From contig NZ_CP014608.1 of NCBI RefSeq assembly GCF_001586165.1, forward strand, positions 3,286,001-3,350,000: a stretch of DNA of 64,000 nucleotides, given 5' to 3'. This stretch comes from Obesumbacterium proteus. Lineage in GTDB: Bacteria > Pseudomonadota > Gammaproteobacteria > Enterobacterales > Enterobacteriaceae. A program made the translations under genes and the position numbers. The notes under the pieces were generated by a model. The model did no database searches, was not told the origin of the DNA, and saw only the letters and a list, made by a program, of their open reading frames with translations. Each line of letters opens with the position of its first letter. Position 1 is the stretch's first letter. Shown here piece after piece: positions 27,152 to 35,764 of this stretch.

Positions 27152-28432
27152 CTATTGTTTTTCAGCAACGCAATATTGTTTATCCAGAATGCGCAGGAAG
27201 GGCAGATACAGCATGGCGCCAATCAGAAGGTTGACGATTTGCATCAAGCTGCCGCTGATATGACCGGTGACGATAAACCCGCTGATGACCGGCGGTAGAG
27301 TCCAAGGAATAAACACGCCGGTGGTAACGGCAACCATGCCGATTTTCATGGCGATGTATTGAACGGTCACCAGAACCAAGGGAACCAAATTAAACGGGAT
27401 CAGCATGATCGGGTTCATGATGATAGGCAGGCCAAACAGGATCGGCTCATTGATGTTAAATACCGAGGCACCAGCACCTAATCGTGCAACCTCACGCATA
27501 CTTTTGCTGCGGGCAAAGAAGAGCATGGCGATGACCAGCGAGAGCGTAGCCCCCGCGCCGCCCATCCAGACCATATCGAAAAACTGCTCGGTAATAATGT
27601 GCGGTGGTGTGACACCAGCCTGAATGGCCGCAATGTTGTCGGTTTGGTTTTCCATCCATAGTGGACGAATAATGCCGTTCACCATTGAACCGGAGTTAAT
27701 CCCAACCGACCATAGAATGGTGATCGAAAGTACCGTTAGCAGCGCGCCAACATAGGAGGTGCCAAAATGGCGCACCGGCGTAGCAACTACTTGATAGATG
27801 AACTGATGAATGGTTTCGTAATGGGTGTGTTCGAAAACGATGCGAATGGCCAATACCAGTACGATCACAACCAGCGCTGGTATCAACGCCGCGAAGGACT
27901 CTTGTACCGCCGGTGGTACACCTTCCGGCATTTTGATCACCAGCTTTTTGCGCTTTAAGAAGCAAAACAGCTCGGTCCATAACAGCGAACCGATCATGGC
28001 GACAAACAGTCCTTTACTGCCGATCCACTCGGTGGGAACCACGGTAATATTGCCGAGCGCCTCTACCTTAACGAATGGCGTTAGGATGAGGAAAGATACC
28101 AGTGCCAAAATGCCGCAAGACACGCGGTCTTCTTCATAGTGTTCCGCTAGCCGATAGGCGACCAGAAAACTGATAAACAACGACATGGTTGAGAAGACGG
28201 CGTTAAACGGGATTTCAACGATGTTGCTCCACGTTGCGCCAAACATGCCGGTTATAAACTGTTGATAGCTTTGGCTGGGAAATGACGAAATGATCAGTAA
28301 AACGGAGCCGACAATGATAAATGGCATGAATGAAACGTAAGCGCCACGTATCGCACACAGATGCCGCTGCTGCGCAGCTTTAGCCGCCAGTGGCATCAGT
28401 TTCGCCTCAAGAAATCCTAAAACGTTGCTCAT
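27152..28432 (-). CDS. PTS cellobiose/lactose-type component IIC
   Basis: 426 residues. A CelB-type permease with about ten hydrophobic segments. The family motifs GVNPP-like (here SVGINSGSMVNG) and NINEPILFGLPIIMNP are present, the latter being the conserved sugar-site loop. It is the first gene of the operon. The IIB and IIA partners lie at the operon end, separated by two hydrolases. It should import and phosphorylate a beta-linked amino sugar or glycoside. Confidence 0.94.
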   Translation of the reverse strand: MSNVLGFLEAKLMPLAAKAAQQRHLCAIRGAYVSFMPFIIVGSVLLIISSFPSQSYQQFITGMFGATWSNIVEIPFNAVFSTMSLFISFLVAYRLAEHYEEDRVSCGILALVSFLILTPFVKVEALGNITVVPTEWIGSKGLFVAMIGSLLWTELFCFLKRKKLVIKMPEGVPPAVQESFAALIPALVVIVLVLAIRIVFEHTHYETIHQFIYQVVATPVRHFGTSYVGALLTVLSITILWSVGINSGSMVNGIIRPLWMENQTDNIAAIQAGVTPPHIITEQFFDMVWMGGAGATLSLVIAMLFFARSKSMREVARLGAGASVFNINEPILFGLPIIMNPIMLIPFNLVPLVLVTVQYIAMKIGMVAVTTGVFIPWTLPPVISGFIVTGHISGSLMQIVNLLIGAMLYLPFLRILDKQYCVAEKQ

Positions 28433-28525
28433 AGAGAACTCCGTAAATTGCTTTTTAATGATGAAGTAACGGGATCTTAATGCGGCGATTATGTGTGAAT
28501 GAGGTGATGATAAAGTTGCGTTAGT

Positions 28526-28547
28526 TCACAATGTGACGGTTACAACA
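28526..28547. promoter_or_regulatory. Candidate CRP site or operator between the PTS operon and its regulator
   Basis: TGTGA at 28532 is followed after six bases by CAACA, a weak second CRP half. The same TGTGA forms an exact odd palindrome with TCACA (TCACA-A-TGTGA, 28526-28536). The divergent region of 169 bases is where control of both units should lie. Confidence 0.4.
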
Positions 28548-28601
28548 AACAAGTCTCACATGATTGGATATCATTAATTCGATTGTTAGAGGAGATCTGA
28601 A

Positions 28602-29477
28602 ATGGAAATTAAGCTACACGCTAACGCGACAACAACTCCCAGAGTTCGACGGTATATCCAGCAGTCTGATAAGAGCGATAGGGTGCTAGCACAGGAGCTT
28701 GGTATTTCAGTGGCGACGGTGCGTCGCTGGCGGCAGCGGCAAAGCGTTGCCGATCAACATACGGCACCGAAAACGGTTCACAAGGTACTTAGACCAGAGC
28801 AAAGCATGCTGATCAACTGGCTGAGACAAAAACTGATGATCCCACTCGATGAGCTGGTCACGTTGGTTAATTCAGGGATGCAGCAAAGTGTTTCGCGCGC
28901 GGGTTTAGACCGCTATATGCGGCGTGCAGAATTAGCACACATGAACGTATTGGAGGCGCGAGAGCTGCGCGGCAAGAAAGCCGTTAAGGCCGGTATGAAC
29001 GTGGGGAAGCTGCGTTTATTCTATCAGCGCGTGAGTTTGCTCCCTGAAGACGGCGGTGAACATCATATTCTGTGGGCGCAAGAGGAAGTAAGCGGCTGGA
29101 TGGCAGCACGCGCTTACGCAGGCGCCTCGCCAACGCTGGTGGTGCATTGGCTGGAAGCGATGATGAAAATTACTCCAGGTGCTATACAATCTGTTGAGAC
29201 TGAAAATAAGAAGCTGTTTGGCAATGAATTGTCACCCGATCATCCATTACAGCAGTGGAGCGCAGAACATGGGCTACCATTGACGCTAAGAGCAAGCGAC
29301 ACCGCGGATATTACGCTACGACTGGAGTGTTTCTTAAGTGAGCTCATTCCTGCCGTCGGGGATATTGGCCTTGATAGTTATTTGCAGCAGATACGCGAAC
29401 AGTACAATCAGCACTGGCCACAGAAAAAACTCGGTGGTTTGACGCCGGAGGCATTTTGGCGGGAGTTTGCGCAGTAA
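28602..29477 (+). CDS. Domesticated transposase-like HTH protein, likely operon regulator
   Basis: 291 residues. A helix-turn-helix (LAQELGISVATVRRWRQR, about 29-46) is followed by a second HTH-like region and a region resembling an IS481-type integrase core. The usual TDNG is TENK (about 200-203) and the first acidic position is not recognisable, yet the terminal Y-N-x-H-x-P-x-x-x-L-G-G-L-T-P-E-x-F motif remains. I infer it cannot transpose and binds DNA as a regulator. It is divergent from the PTS operon, with GGAG before the ATG. No terminal inverted repeats surround it. Confidence 0.75.
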   Translation: MEIKLHANATTTPRVRRYIQQSDKSDRVLAQELGISVATVRRWRQRQSVADQHTAPKTVHKVLRPEQSMLINWLRQKLMIPLDELVTLVNSGMQQSVSRAGLDRYMRRAELAHMNVLEARELRGKKAVKAGMNVGKLRLFYQRVSLLPEDGGEHHILWAQEEVSGWMAARAYAGASPTLVVHWLEAMMKITPGAIQSVETENKKLFGNELSPDHPLQQWSAEHGLPLTLRASDTADITLRLECFLSELIPAVGDIGLDSYLQQIREQYNQHWPQKKLGGLTPEAFWREFAQ

Positions 29478-29495
29478 TGAGTTGCTGGGAATGAA

Positions 29496-29543
29496 AAAGC
29501 CCTAAGCGGTTACCAGTTTTACTGATAGCACGCTTAGGGCTTT
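29496..29543. terminator. Terminator between the HTH gene and sdaA
   Basis: A 13-bp perfect stem, AAAGCCCTAAGCG with CGCTTAGGGCTTT, encloses a 22-base loop between two convergent genes. Confidence 0.7.
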
Positions 29544-29598
29544 AAGCTTATCCACGCAATCTAAACCGCATTAGATATTGCGTGAGTTTAGCGCTGGC

Positions 29599-30963
29599 TT
29601 AGTCACACTGAACTTTAATAGCCAAGCCGCCACGCGAAGTTTCACGATATTTCGCGTTCATATCTTTACCGGTTTCGTACATGGTTTCGATGACTTTATC
29701 CAACGAAACACGTGGTTCTGAGGTACGTTGCAGCGCCATACGTGAAGAGTTGATGGCTTTCACCGAAGCAATGGCGTTACGTTCAATGCAAGGCACTTGT
29801 ACCTGACCCGCAACAGGGTCGCAGGTTAAGCCCAAGTTGTGTTCCATGCCAATTTCTGCCGCGATACACACTTGCTCGGGGCTGCCGCCCATCAATTCTG
29901 TCAGACCAGCCGCCGCCATCGAGCAGGCTACACCGACCTCACCCTGACAACCGACTTCAGCGCCGGAGATTGACGCATTCATTTTGTACAGTGCGCCAAC
30001 TGCACCGGAGGCCAAGAAGTAACGCACGAAAACGTCTGGTGTAACGGGTTCGATAAAGTGGTCATAGTAGGCCAATACGGCAGGGACAATGCCACAAGCA
30101 CCGTTGGTTGGCGCAGTAACGACACGGCCACCGGCGGCGTTTTCTTCGTTAACCGCTAAGGCAAACATGTTCACCCAGTCGATTACCGTCATTGGATCTT
30201 TATCGTATTTGTCGGTGGTGACGAGCATACGGCGTAACGCTGATGCACGGCGCGGTACTCGCAGTGGGCCAGGCAGAAGACCTTCGGTGTTCAAACCACG
30301 GTCGATACAAGCCTGCATGGTTGCCCACACGTCGCCAAAATAGGCATAAACTTCATCTTTAGTATGCAGGGCAAGTTCGTTTTGCATGACAAGACCGCTA
30401 ATAGACAGTCCTGTTTCTTTGCAATGATCCAGCAGCTCCTGCGCAGAGTGGAACGGGTAAGGTACGGTCACGCCGCCCGCGCTATCTTTACCAAAGTGCT
30501 CTTCGTCAACGATGAAGCCGCCGCCGATAGAATAATAGGTTTTGCTATACAGCAATTTTTCGCCGGCAAATGCATGAATTTGCATGCCGTTTTCATGCAG
30601 CGATAGGTTATCGCTACGGAAGTTCATCCCGCCTTCGCGTGGGAAATCAACCTCATGCTGGCCATGAGCCAACAGCAGGCGCTGACGTTGCTCTACGTCG
30701 CGAATAAAACCCGGAATTGCATCAATATCCACGGTATCAGGCATGTTGCCTGCGAGTCCCATGATGATAGCAATATCAGTGTGATGGCCTTTACCGGTGA
30801 GGGAGAGAGAACCATATACATCGACGGAAATGCGCGTGACAGAAGGTAGCAACCCTTTATCAATCAGATCGTCGACAAACTGTTTGCCGGCTTTCATCGG
30901 GCCCACGGTATGTGAACTGGAAGGGCCGATACCGATCTTAAACATGTCGAAAACGCTAATCAC
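29599..30963 (-). CDS. sdaA: L-serine ammonia-lyase SdaA
   Basis: 454 residues, the E. coli length. Converts L-serine to pyruvate and ammonia with a [4Fe-4S] cluster. The N-terminal beta domain carries SVFDMFKIGIGPSSSHTVGPM, the C-terminal alpha domain holds the cluster cysteines (NGACGIVPA, GCQGEVGVACSMAAAG, LTCDPVAGQVQVPCIERN). It is followed in the same direction upstream by nudL and pabB as in E. coli. The upstream 785 bases hold an ERIC element and promoter. Confidence 0.97.
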   Translation of the reverse strand: MISVFDMFKIGIGPSSSHTVGPMKAGKQFVDDLIDKGLLPSVTRISVDVYGSLSLTGKGHHTDIAIIMGLAGNMPDTVDIDAIPGFIRDVEQRQRLLLAHGQHEVDFPREGGMNFRSDNLSLHENGMQIHAFAGEKLLYSKTYYSIGGGFIVDEEHFGKDSAGGVTVPYPFHSAQELLDHCKETGLSISGLVMQNELALHTKDEVYAYFGDVWATMQACIDRGLNTEGLLPGPLRVPRRASALRRMLVTTDKYDKDPMTVIDWVNMFALAVNEENAAGGRVVTAPTNGACGIVPAVLAYYDHFIEPVTPDVFVRYFLASGAVGALYKMNASISGAEVGCQGEVGVACSMAAAGLTELMGGSPEQVCIAAEIGMEHNLGLTCDPVAGQVQVPCIERNAIASVKAINSSRMALQRTSEPRVSLDKVIETMYETGKDMNAKYRETSRGGLAIKVQCD

Positions 30964-31042
30964 GTTGGGACTCCTTAGTAGACATTGCTTTCAGAAACAC
31001 GTAACCGCGCTTCGTGAAAAACTGTCTTTATATAAAAGTTAT

Positions 31043-31169
31043 TATACCCGTCATACTTCAAGCTGCTTACGTGTTGGCTGCACCGGTTCACCCCAGTCAC
31101 TTACTTGAGTAAGCTCCGGGGGACTCACAGGTTTGCCGCCTTCAAGCAACTTGAATTATTTTGGGTATA
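31043..31169. repeat. ERIC element
   Basis: 127 bases, the usual ERIC length. It begins TATACCCGTCATACTTCAAG and ends with TTGAATTATTTTGGGTATA. The centre has CCCCAGTCACTTAC and GTAAGCTCCGGGG, the core palindrome of enterobacterial repetitive intergenic consensus. It lies between nudL and sdaA within a 785-base non-coding stretch, the rest of which shows no gene. Confidence 0.95.
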
Positions 31170-31748
31170 GACTGCGGAAAACGGATTTGCCACCGTTAGT
31201 CCGTGGTGTTTTTTCTGGTGCTGTTTGCTCTAACGTTCAATGCGCTTGCTGCCGTGGAAGCAGTTTCACATTATAAAATTTAATGTAAGAATTCGCATAT
31301 TGCTCACGCCATGACTAAAGCGCGCCAACAATAGCCGAACTTAACCGGTGACGCACGTGCAATCCTTCAATTTATCTACAACAAACGCAAAAAAATCGAT
31401 TAACCCTACATCGGGTGAGGTTTGTACGCCGATTTATGCGACAAATAACCAGCGCTTGATCGGCATTTTCCTACCTGTGAAAAGATAATCTGACGGAAAT
31501 ATCTGTCACTACAAACAGGCTAATTCATAGTGTCTTATCTATGATATTGCGACATATGCCAGATAAATCAAGTAATGGGCTACGAATTTACCCGTATTTA
31601 CCAAGGTTTATAGGGTTTACTTTAGCGGATAACAGAAAAAAGAGAGTGATAGGGATCGAGGAATCTCTAATCCATTGAGATAAGGAGATAAACAAACCCT
31701 ATTGTTGAGATATCGGATTAGTTTGATTGATGCCAAATCAAGACGCGG

Positions 31749-32321
31749 CTAAACGTGGGTCTGCTGAGCCAGTCGGCGAATAATAGCGGCCGTCATGCCC
31801 CAAACAAAAAAATGCTCATACCAAGATAGGTAGACTCGATGGTGATGTCCGGCACGGTGGATATCTAGCGGGTGATAGCGGGAAAGGGCGAGCGCTTCAC
31901 GCAGCGGCATTTCGAAGACGGCAGAAACTTCGTCCTCACTGGCGATAGGCGTGATACTGGGAGGCAAAAGTCCAACCACGGGAGTAACCCGAAAGCCAGT
32001 GATGCTATCTACTGCCGGTAGCTGTCCGATAATGTGAACGCTCTCGGGAGGTAGCGCGATCTCTTCCTGAGCCTCGCGTAATGCCGTCGCAATCAAAGAG
32101 GCGTCGGTGGCATCAGCGGCACCTCCCGGAAAAGCCACCTGCCCAGCATGTTTACGCAGATGGCTTGAACGCTGAGTTAGCAACAGCGTCGGCTGCGGGC
32201 GATTAACGATGGGGATCAGAACCGCGGCTTGGCGCAGATTATGACCTTCATTGGTTTGGATGGGGGCCTGCAACTGAAAGCGCGCCACAAACTCGGTGAG
32301 TTCAGGAGAAAGCTGCATCAT
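31749..32321 (-). CDS. nudL: Nudix hydrolase NudL
   Basis: 190 residues. The Nudix box lies at about 65-87 (GG..DATDA..TALREAQEEI), which coordinates Mg2+ for cleaving nucleoside diphosphate-linked compounds. An upstream CoA-type element (LLTQRSSHLRKHAGQVAFPGG) is typical of the CoA pyrophosphatase group. It overlaps the pabB stop codon (ATGA), so the two are translationally coupled. The actual substrate is likely a CoA-type compound. Confidence 0.93.
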   Translation of the reverse strand: MMQLSPELTEFVARFQLQAPIQTNEGHNLRQAAVLIPIVNRPQPTLLLTQRSSHLRKHAGQVAFPGGAADATDASLIATALREAQEEIALPPESVHIIGQLPAVDSITGFRVTPVVGLLPPSITPIASEDEVSAVFEMPLREALALSRYHPLDIHRAGHHHRVYLSWYEHFFVWGMTAAIIRRLAQQTHV

Positions 32322-33712
32322 GCTGACACCTCGACGTCGCCAAGGATCGGCAATATTTTCCCCACTTTGTCGAAGGTTTCTTGGTATTCCGCATCGACCT
32401 GACTGTCAGCGACAATGCCACCGCCGGCCCAGCAATGTATCTTGCCATTCTCGGCCAACAGCGTGCGTATGGTAATGCTGGTATCCATATTCCCGCAGCA
32501 GCTCATGTAGCCAATACTGCCGCAGTAAACATTACGTCGCTGAGGCTCCAGTTCTTCAATTATCTGCATGGCGCGAATTTTAGGAGCTCCGGTAATTGAG
32601 CCGCCGGGAAAGCACGCGCGCAGCAGATCGGTCGCATCGAGATTATTCGGCAGCGTTGCGGTGATTGTGCTGACCAAATGATGTACCGCAGGGAAGGGTT
32701 CCACAACAAACAGCTCTGGAACGCGCACGCTGCCAGCCTGAGCGACGCGTCCGACATCATTGCGCATGAGATCGACAATCATCAGGTTTTCAGCCTGATC
32801 CTTGCGTGAATTTGCCAGCTTTTTAGCCTGTAATTTGTCTGCAATAGGATCGGCTAAACGTGGCAGCGTACCTTTGATCGGGCGCGTTGAGATGTTTTTT
32901 TGTTCAAGTTGCAAGAATCGCTCAGGTGATACGCTTAAAATGGCGCTTTCAGGTAAGCGCACAAACGCCGAAAACGGGGCTTTATTTTGCTCATTCAAAC
33001 GTAAAAAAGCCTGCCATTCATCGCCTTGATAACTAGCGCTAAAACGCTGGGTTAAATTAATCTGATAGCAGTCACCCGCATGCAGATAATCATGAATGCG
33101 GGCAAATCGCTGGCTGTATTCTTCTTGGGTTAAATTAGCTTGCCAGGAGGAGGTTAACTGGAAGCGAGAAGGCTGCGACGTTGCTACCTGTTCGGTCAGC
33201 CATGTGAGGCGTGCTTGGGCGTTGCCGTGCACGATTAAGGTTAAGCGTTTTAATCGGTGGTCCGCAATCAGTGCCCAATCATAAATTCCCACCGCCATAT
33301 CTGGCGTTGATAAATCGGCATCGGCCTGTTCAGGTAGGGTTTCGAAGCGTCGTCCAAGATCGTAACCCCATAGACCGACGGCACCGCCGCAAAACGGGGT
33401 GTCGGCTTGTTCTGACATCGTTGGAAGCAGACGCGATAATTCTGCTTGAACCAAGCGCAGCGGATCTTGCTCGCTATAACGAACATTGCCGTTTTCGGCG
33501 ATGACGGTTTGATGCCCTCGGGTGGTTAAGGTGAGCAAAGGCTGGGCGACTAAGATATCAAATCGATTATGGGGATGATTAGCGCCGCCGGAATACAGCA
33601 GCATTGCCCAAGGTTGTTGCGCGAGCGGAGCAAAATAATCCAACAGGGCATCCGGTGTATAGTCTAAATCAATACGCGATAGTGCAGCAGGTGAAGAGGT
33701 TATGGCAGTCAT
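32318..33712 (-). CDS. pabB: Aminodeoxychorismate synthase component I, PabB
   Basis: 464 residues. With PabA it turns chorismate and glutamine-derived ammonia into 4-amino-4-deoxychorismate for folate synthesis. The chorismate-binding domain contains RPIKGT with the catalytic Lys, DLMRNDVGRV, and PGGSITGAPK. The N-terminal domain (about 1-190) resembles the TrpE fold. The nudL gene follows with an ATGA overlap. Confidence 0.96.
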   Translation of the reverse strand: MTAITSSPAALSRIDLDYTPDALLDYFAPLAQQPWAMLLYSGGANHPHNRFDILVAQPLLTLTTRGHQTVIAENGNVRYSEQDPLRLVQAELSRLLPTMSEQADTPFCGGAVGLWGYDLGRRFETLPEQADADLSTPDMAVGIYDWALIADHRLKRLTLIVHGNAQARLTWLTEQVATSQPSRFQLTSSWQANLTQEEYSQRFARIHDYLHAGDCYQINLTQRFSASYQGDEWQAFLRLNEQNKAPFSAFVRLPESAILSVSPERFLQLEQKNISTRPIKGTLPRLADPIADKLQAKKLANSRKDQAENLMIVDLMRNDVGRVAQAGSVRVPELFVVEPFPAVHHLVSTITATLPNNLDATDLLRACFPGGSITGAPKIRAMQIIEELEPQRRNVYCGSIGYMSCCGNMDTSITIRTLLAENGKIHCWAGGGIVADSQVDAEYQETFDKVGKILPILGDVEVSA

Positions 33713-33900
33713 GGACGAGAGATCACTTTTATAGGTATGCAGATATTTTGGTTCAACGTCGATGTTGATATGACAAAGATAAGACTAACATAAATTGCAG
33801 GCAAGATTAGCGGATAAATGCCCCTGCATTATCTAGGCTTGTGCGAGGTTTGCGGCTATACTCTTGCCCCCGTATTACCATTCAGCAGCAGGAGTTATTG

Positions 33901-34107
33901 ATGAACAGCGGAATGCCAGCGTTATCACATACAGAACAGCAAGAGGCTGCCGATCGCATTCATAAACTGATGGAGCAAGGGATGAGCAGCGGCGAAGCCA
34001 TTGCTTTAGTCGCAGCGGAAATCCGTGCAAACCATACTGGCGACCATATCAAAGTCTCATTTGATGATGAAGATGAAAACGAAAACGAAAGTCAAAACGA
34101 AGAATAG
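33901..34107 (+). CDS. yoaH: YoaH family protein (UPF0181)
   Basis: 68 residues. LMEQGMSSGEAIALVAAEIRANH is the conserved core (residues about 23-45). The acidic tail (Asp/Glu-rich, ending with Asn-Glu-Ser repeats) is longer than in E. coli (59 residues). Function unknown. The ATG at 33901 has CAGGAG 6 bases upstream; an upstream open frame is not used. It is divergent from pabB, as in E. coli. Confidence 0.93.
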   Translation: MNSGMPALSHTEQQEAADRIHKLMEQGMSSGEAIALVAAEIRANHTGDHIKVSFDDEDENENESQNEE

Positions 34108-34149
34108 TCAGTAATGAAGCGGCGCGGAGAGTTTCCGCGCCCTGATGTT

Positions 34150-35328
34150 TTATCCTTTCACTACCACACAACCGCTGACTTGCTTGGCAAGTGCAATCGC
34201 TTTATCAATCGTCTCTTCATACGCCAACGCAACGCCTAAACGGCGGGTGCCGTCGATTTCTGGTTTGCCAAACAATCTTAACTGCGTTTGTGGTTTCAGA
34301 GCCTGTTTCACGTTTTCGAACACAACATCGTTGCTGTGCAAACGAGGCAGGATCACCGCAGAGGCGCTGGGGCCAAATTGACGAATATTACCGATAGGTA
34401 ATCCAAGAAATGCGCGAACGTGCAGCGCAAATTCTGACAGATCCTGAGAAATCAGCGTCACCATGCCAGTATCGTGTGGACGCGGAGAGACTTCGCTGAA
34501 AATGACATCGTCGCCACAAACAAATAGCTCAACGCCAAATAGTCCATAGCCGCCCAGAGCCGTGACGACTTTACCTGCGATCTCCTGAGCCTTTGCGAGC
34601 GCGATGTCGCTCATCGCCTGAGGCTGCCATGATTCGCGGTAGTCGCCGTCTTGTTGGCGATGGCCAATTGGTGCACAGAAATGCAATCCATCACAGGCAT
34701 TAATGGTGAGTAGGGTGATCTCAAAATCAAACTTTACCAGACCTTCAACAATCACTTTCCCTTGACCCGAACGGCCACCTGACTGGGCATATTGCCAAGC
34801 GCTGGCCATTTCATCGGCGTGGCGGATCAAGCTTTGACCTTTACCGGATGAGCTCATAACGGGTTTGATGATGCACGGCAGACCAATTTCTTGCGTAGCA
34901 GCATTGAATTCCGCTTCTGTCTCAGCAAAACGGTAGGATGATGTTGGCAGTTCCAGCGTTTCAGCCGCCAAGCGGCGGATGCCTTCGCGATTCATGGTGA
35001 GCTGGGTCGCTCGCGCACAAGGAACGACTTTTTGCCCATCATTCTCCAACGCAACCAGCATAGATGTAGCGATGGCTTCAATTTCTGGCACGATAAAATC
35101 TGGGCGTTCACGCTCGACCAGCTCTTTGAGGGCCTCTGCGTCTAGCATGTTTATCACATAGCTACGGTGGGCAACCTGCATGGCGGGCGCATCGGCATAA
35201 CGGTCGACGGCGATAACCTCAATGCCTAAACGCTGGCATTCGATAGCCACTTCTTTACCTAATTCACCGGATCCTAACAGCATAACGCGAGTGGCGTGTG
35301 GGCGGAGTGCAGTTCCAATCGACAACAT
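34150..35328 (-). CDS. purT: Formate-dependent phosphoribosylglycinamide formyltransferase PurT
   Basis: 392 residues, the E. coli length. An ATP-grasp enzyme that formylates GAR using formate and ATP in purine synthesis. The N-terminal Rossmann-like GSGELGKEVAIECQRLG, central ATP-grasp motif KPVMSSSGKGQS and VSPRPHDTGMVTL are clear. Two extra in-frame ATGs lie upstream, but AGGA sits 9 bases before the ATG at 35328, which I choose. A PUR box lies 44 bases upstream. Confidence 0.97.
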   Translation of the reverse strand: MLSIGTALRPHATRVMLLGSGELGKEVAIECQRLGIEVIAVDRYADAPAMQVAHRSYVINMLDAEALKELVERERPDFIVPEIEAIATSMLVALENDGQKVVPCARATQLTMNREGIRRLAAETLELPTSSYRFAETEAEFNAATQEIGLPCIIKPVMSSSGKGQSLIRHADEMASAWQYAQSGGRSGQGKVIVEGLVKFDFEITLLTINACDGLHFCAPIGHRQQDGDYRESWQPQAMSDIALAKAQEIAGKVVTALGGYGLFGVELFVCGDDVIFSEVSPRPHDTGMVTLISQDLSEFALHVRAFLGLPIGNIRQFGPSASAVILPRLHSNDVVFENVKQALKPQTQLRLFGKPEIDGTRRLGVALAYEETIDKAIALAKQVSGCVVVKG

Positions 35329-35371
35329 AATCATCATCCTATGAGCTGGTCAAAAATCGGTTGCAGTATAT

Positions 35372-35387
35372 ACGAAAACGTTTGCGT
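35372..35387. promoter_or_regulatory. PurR operator (PUR box) of purT
   Basis: ACGAAAACGTTTGCGT is the reverse complement of ACGCAAACGTTTTCGT, which fits the PurR consensus. It lies 44 bases upstream of the purT ATG, where PurR repression is expected. Confidence 0.9.
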
Positions 35388-35764
35388 GTCAGCAATTCGA
35401 TTTTATTTACAGCGTGAAAATATAGGTGCGGTTGGGATAAGTGGCCGTAAGTACGGTGAACTTGATAAGCGAGTTTACGGGTGTTCAACACGTATAGAGA
35501 GCTCATTATCTGTAATGAAAATCGATACTTTGGGATTAAACGGCTGGCTGATATAGGTATAGGACCCAAAAATACGCCGGTAAGTGCGATCTGTTGATGG
35601 CCGGTTGATTAACTAAAATTTATTTATATGATAAATATATTGTATGATAAATCTAGTTGTCGGCGGGGTAGGATCCCTACCGAGTACTGAAGGTTGAACA
35701 ATTAAAACAGCAATAACCGTGCGGCAGGAGGGTTAGCGCGGTGTGGTGTAGGGGAAAGTGAACT

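Noticed and set aside
28602..29477. Active insertion sequence
   Set aside because: No terminal inverted repeats or target duplication are visible and the DDE residues are not preserved.
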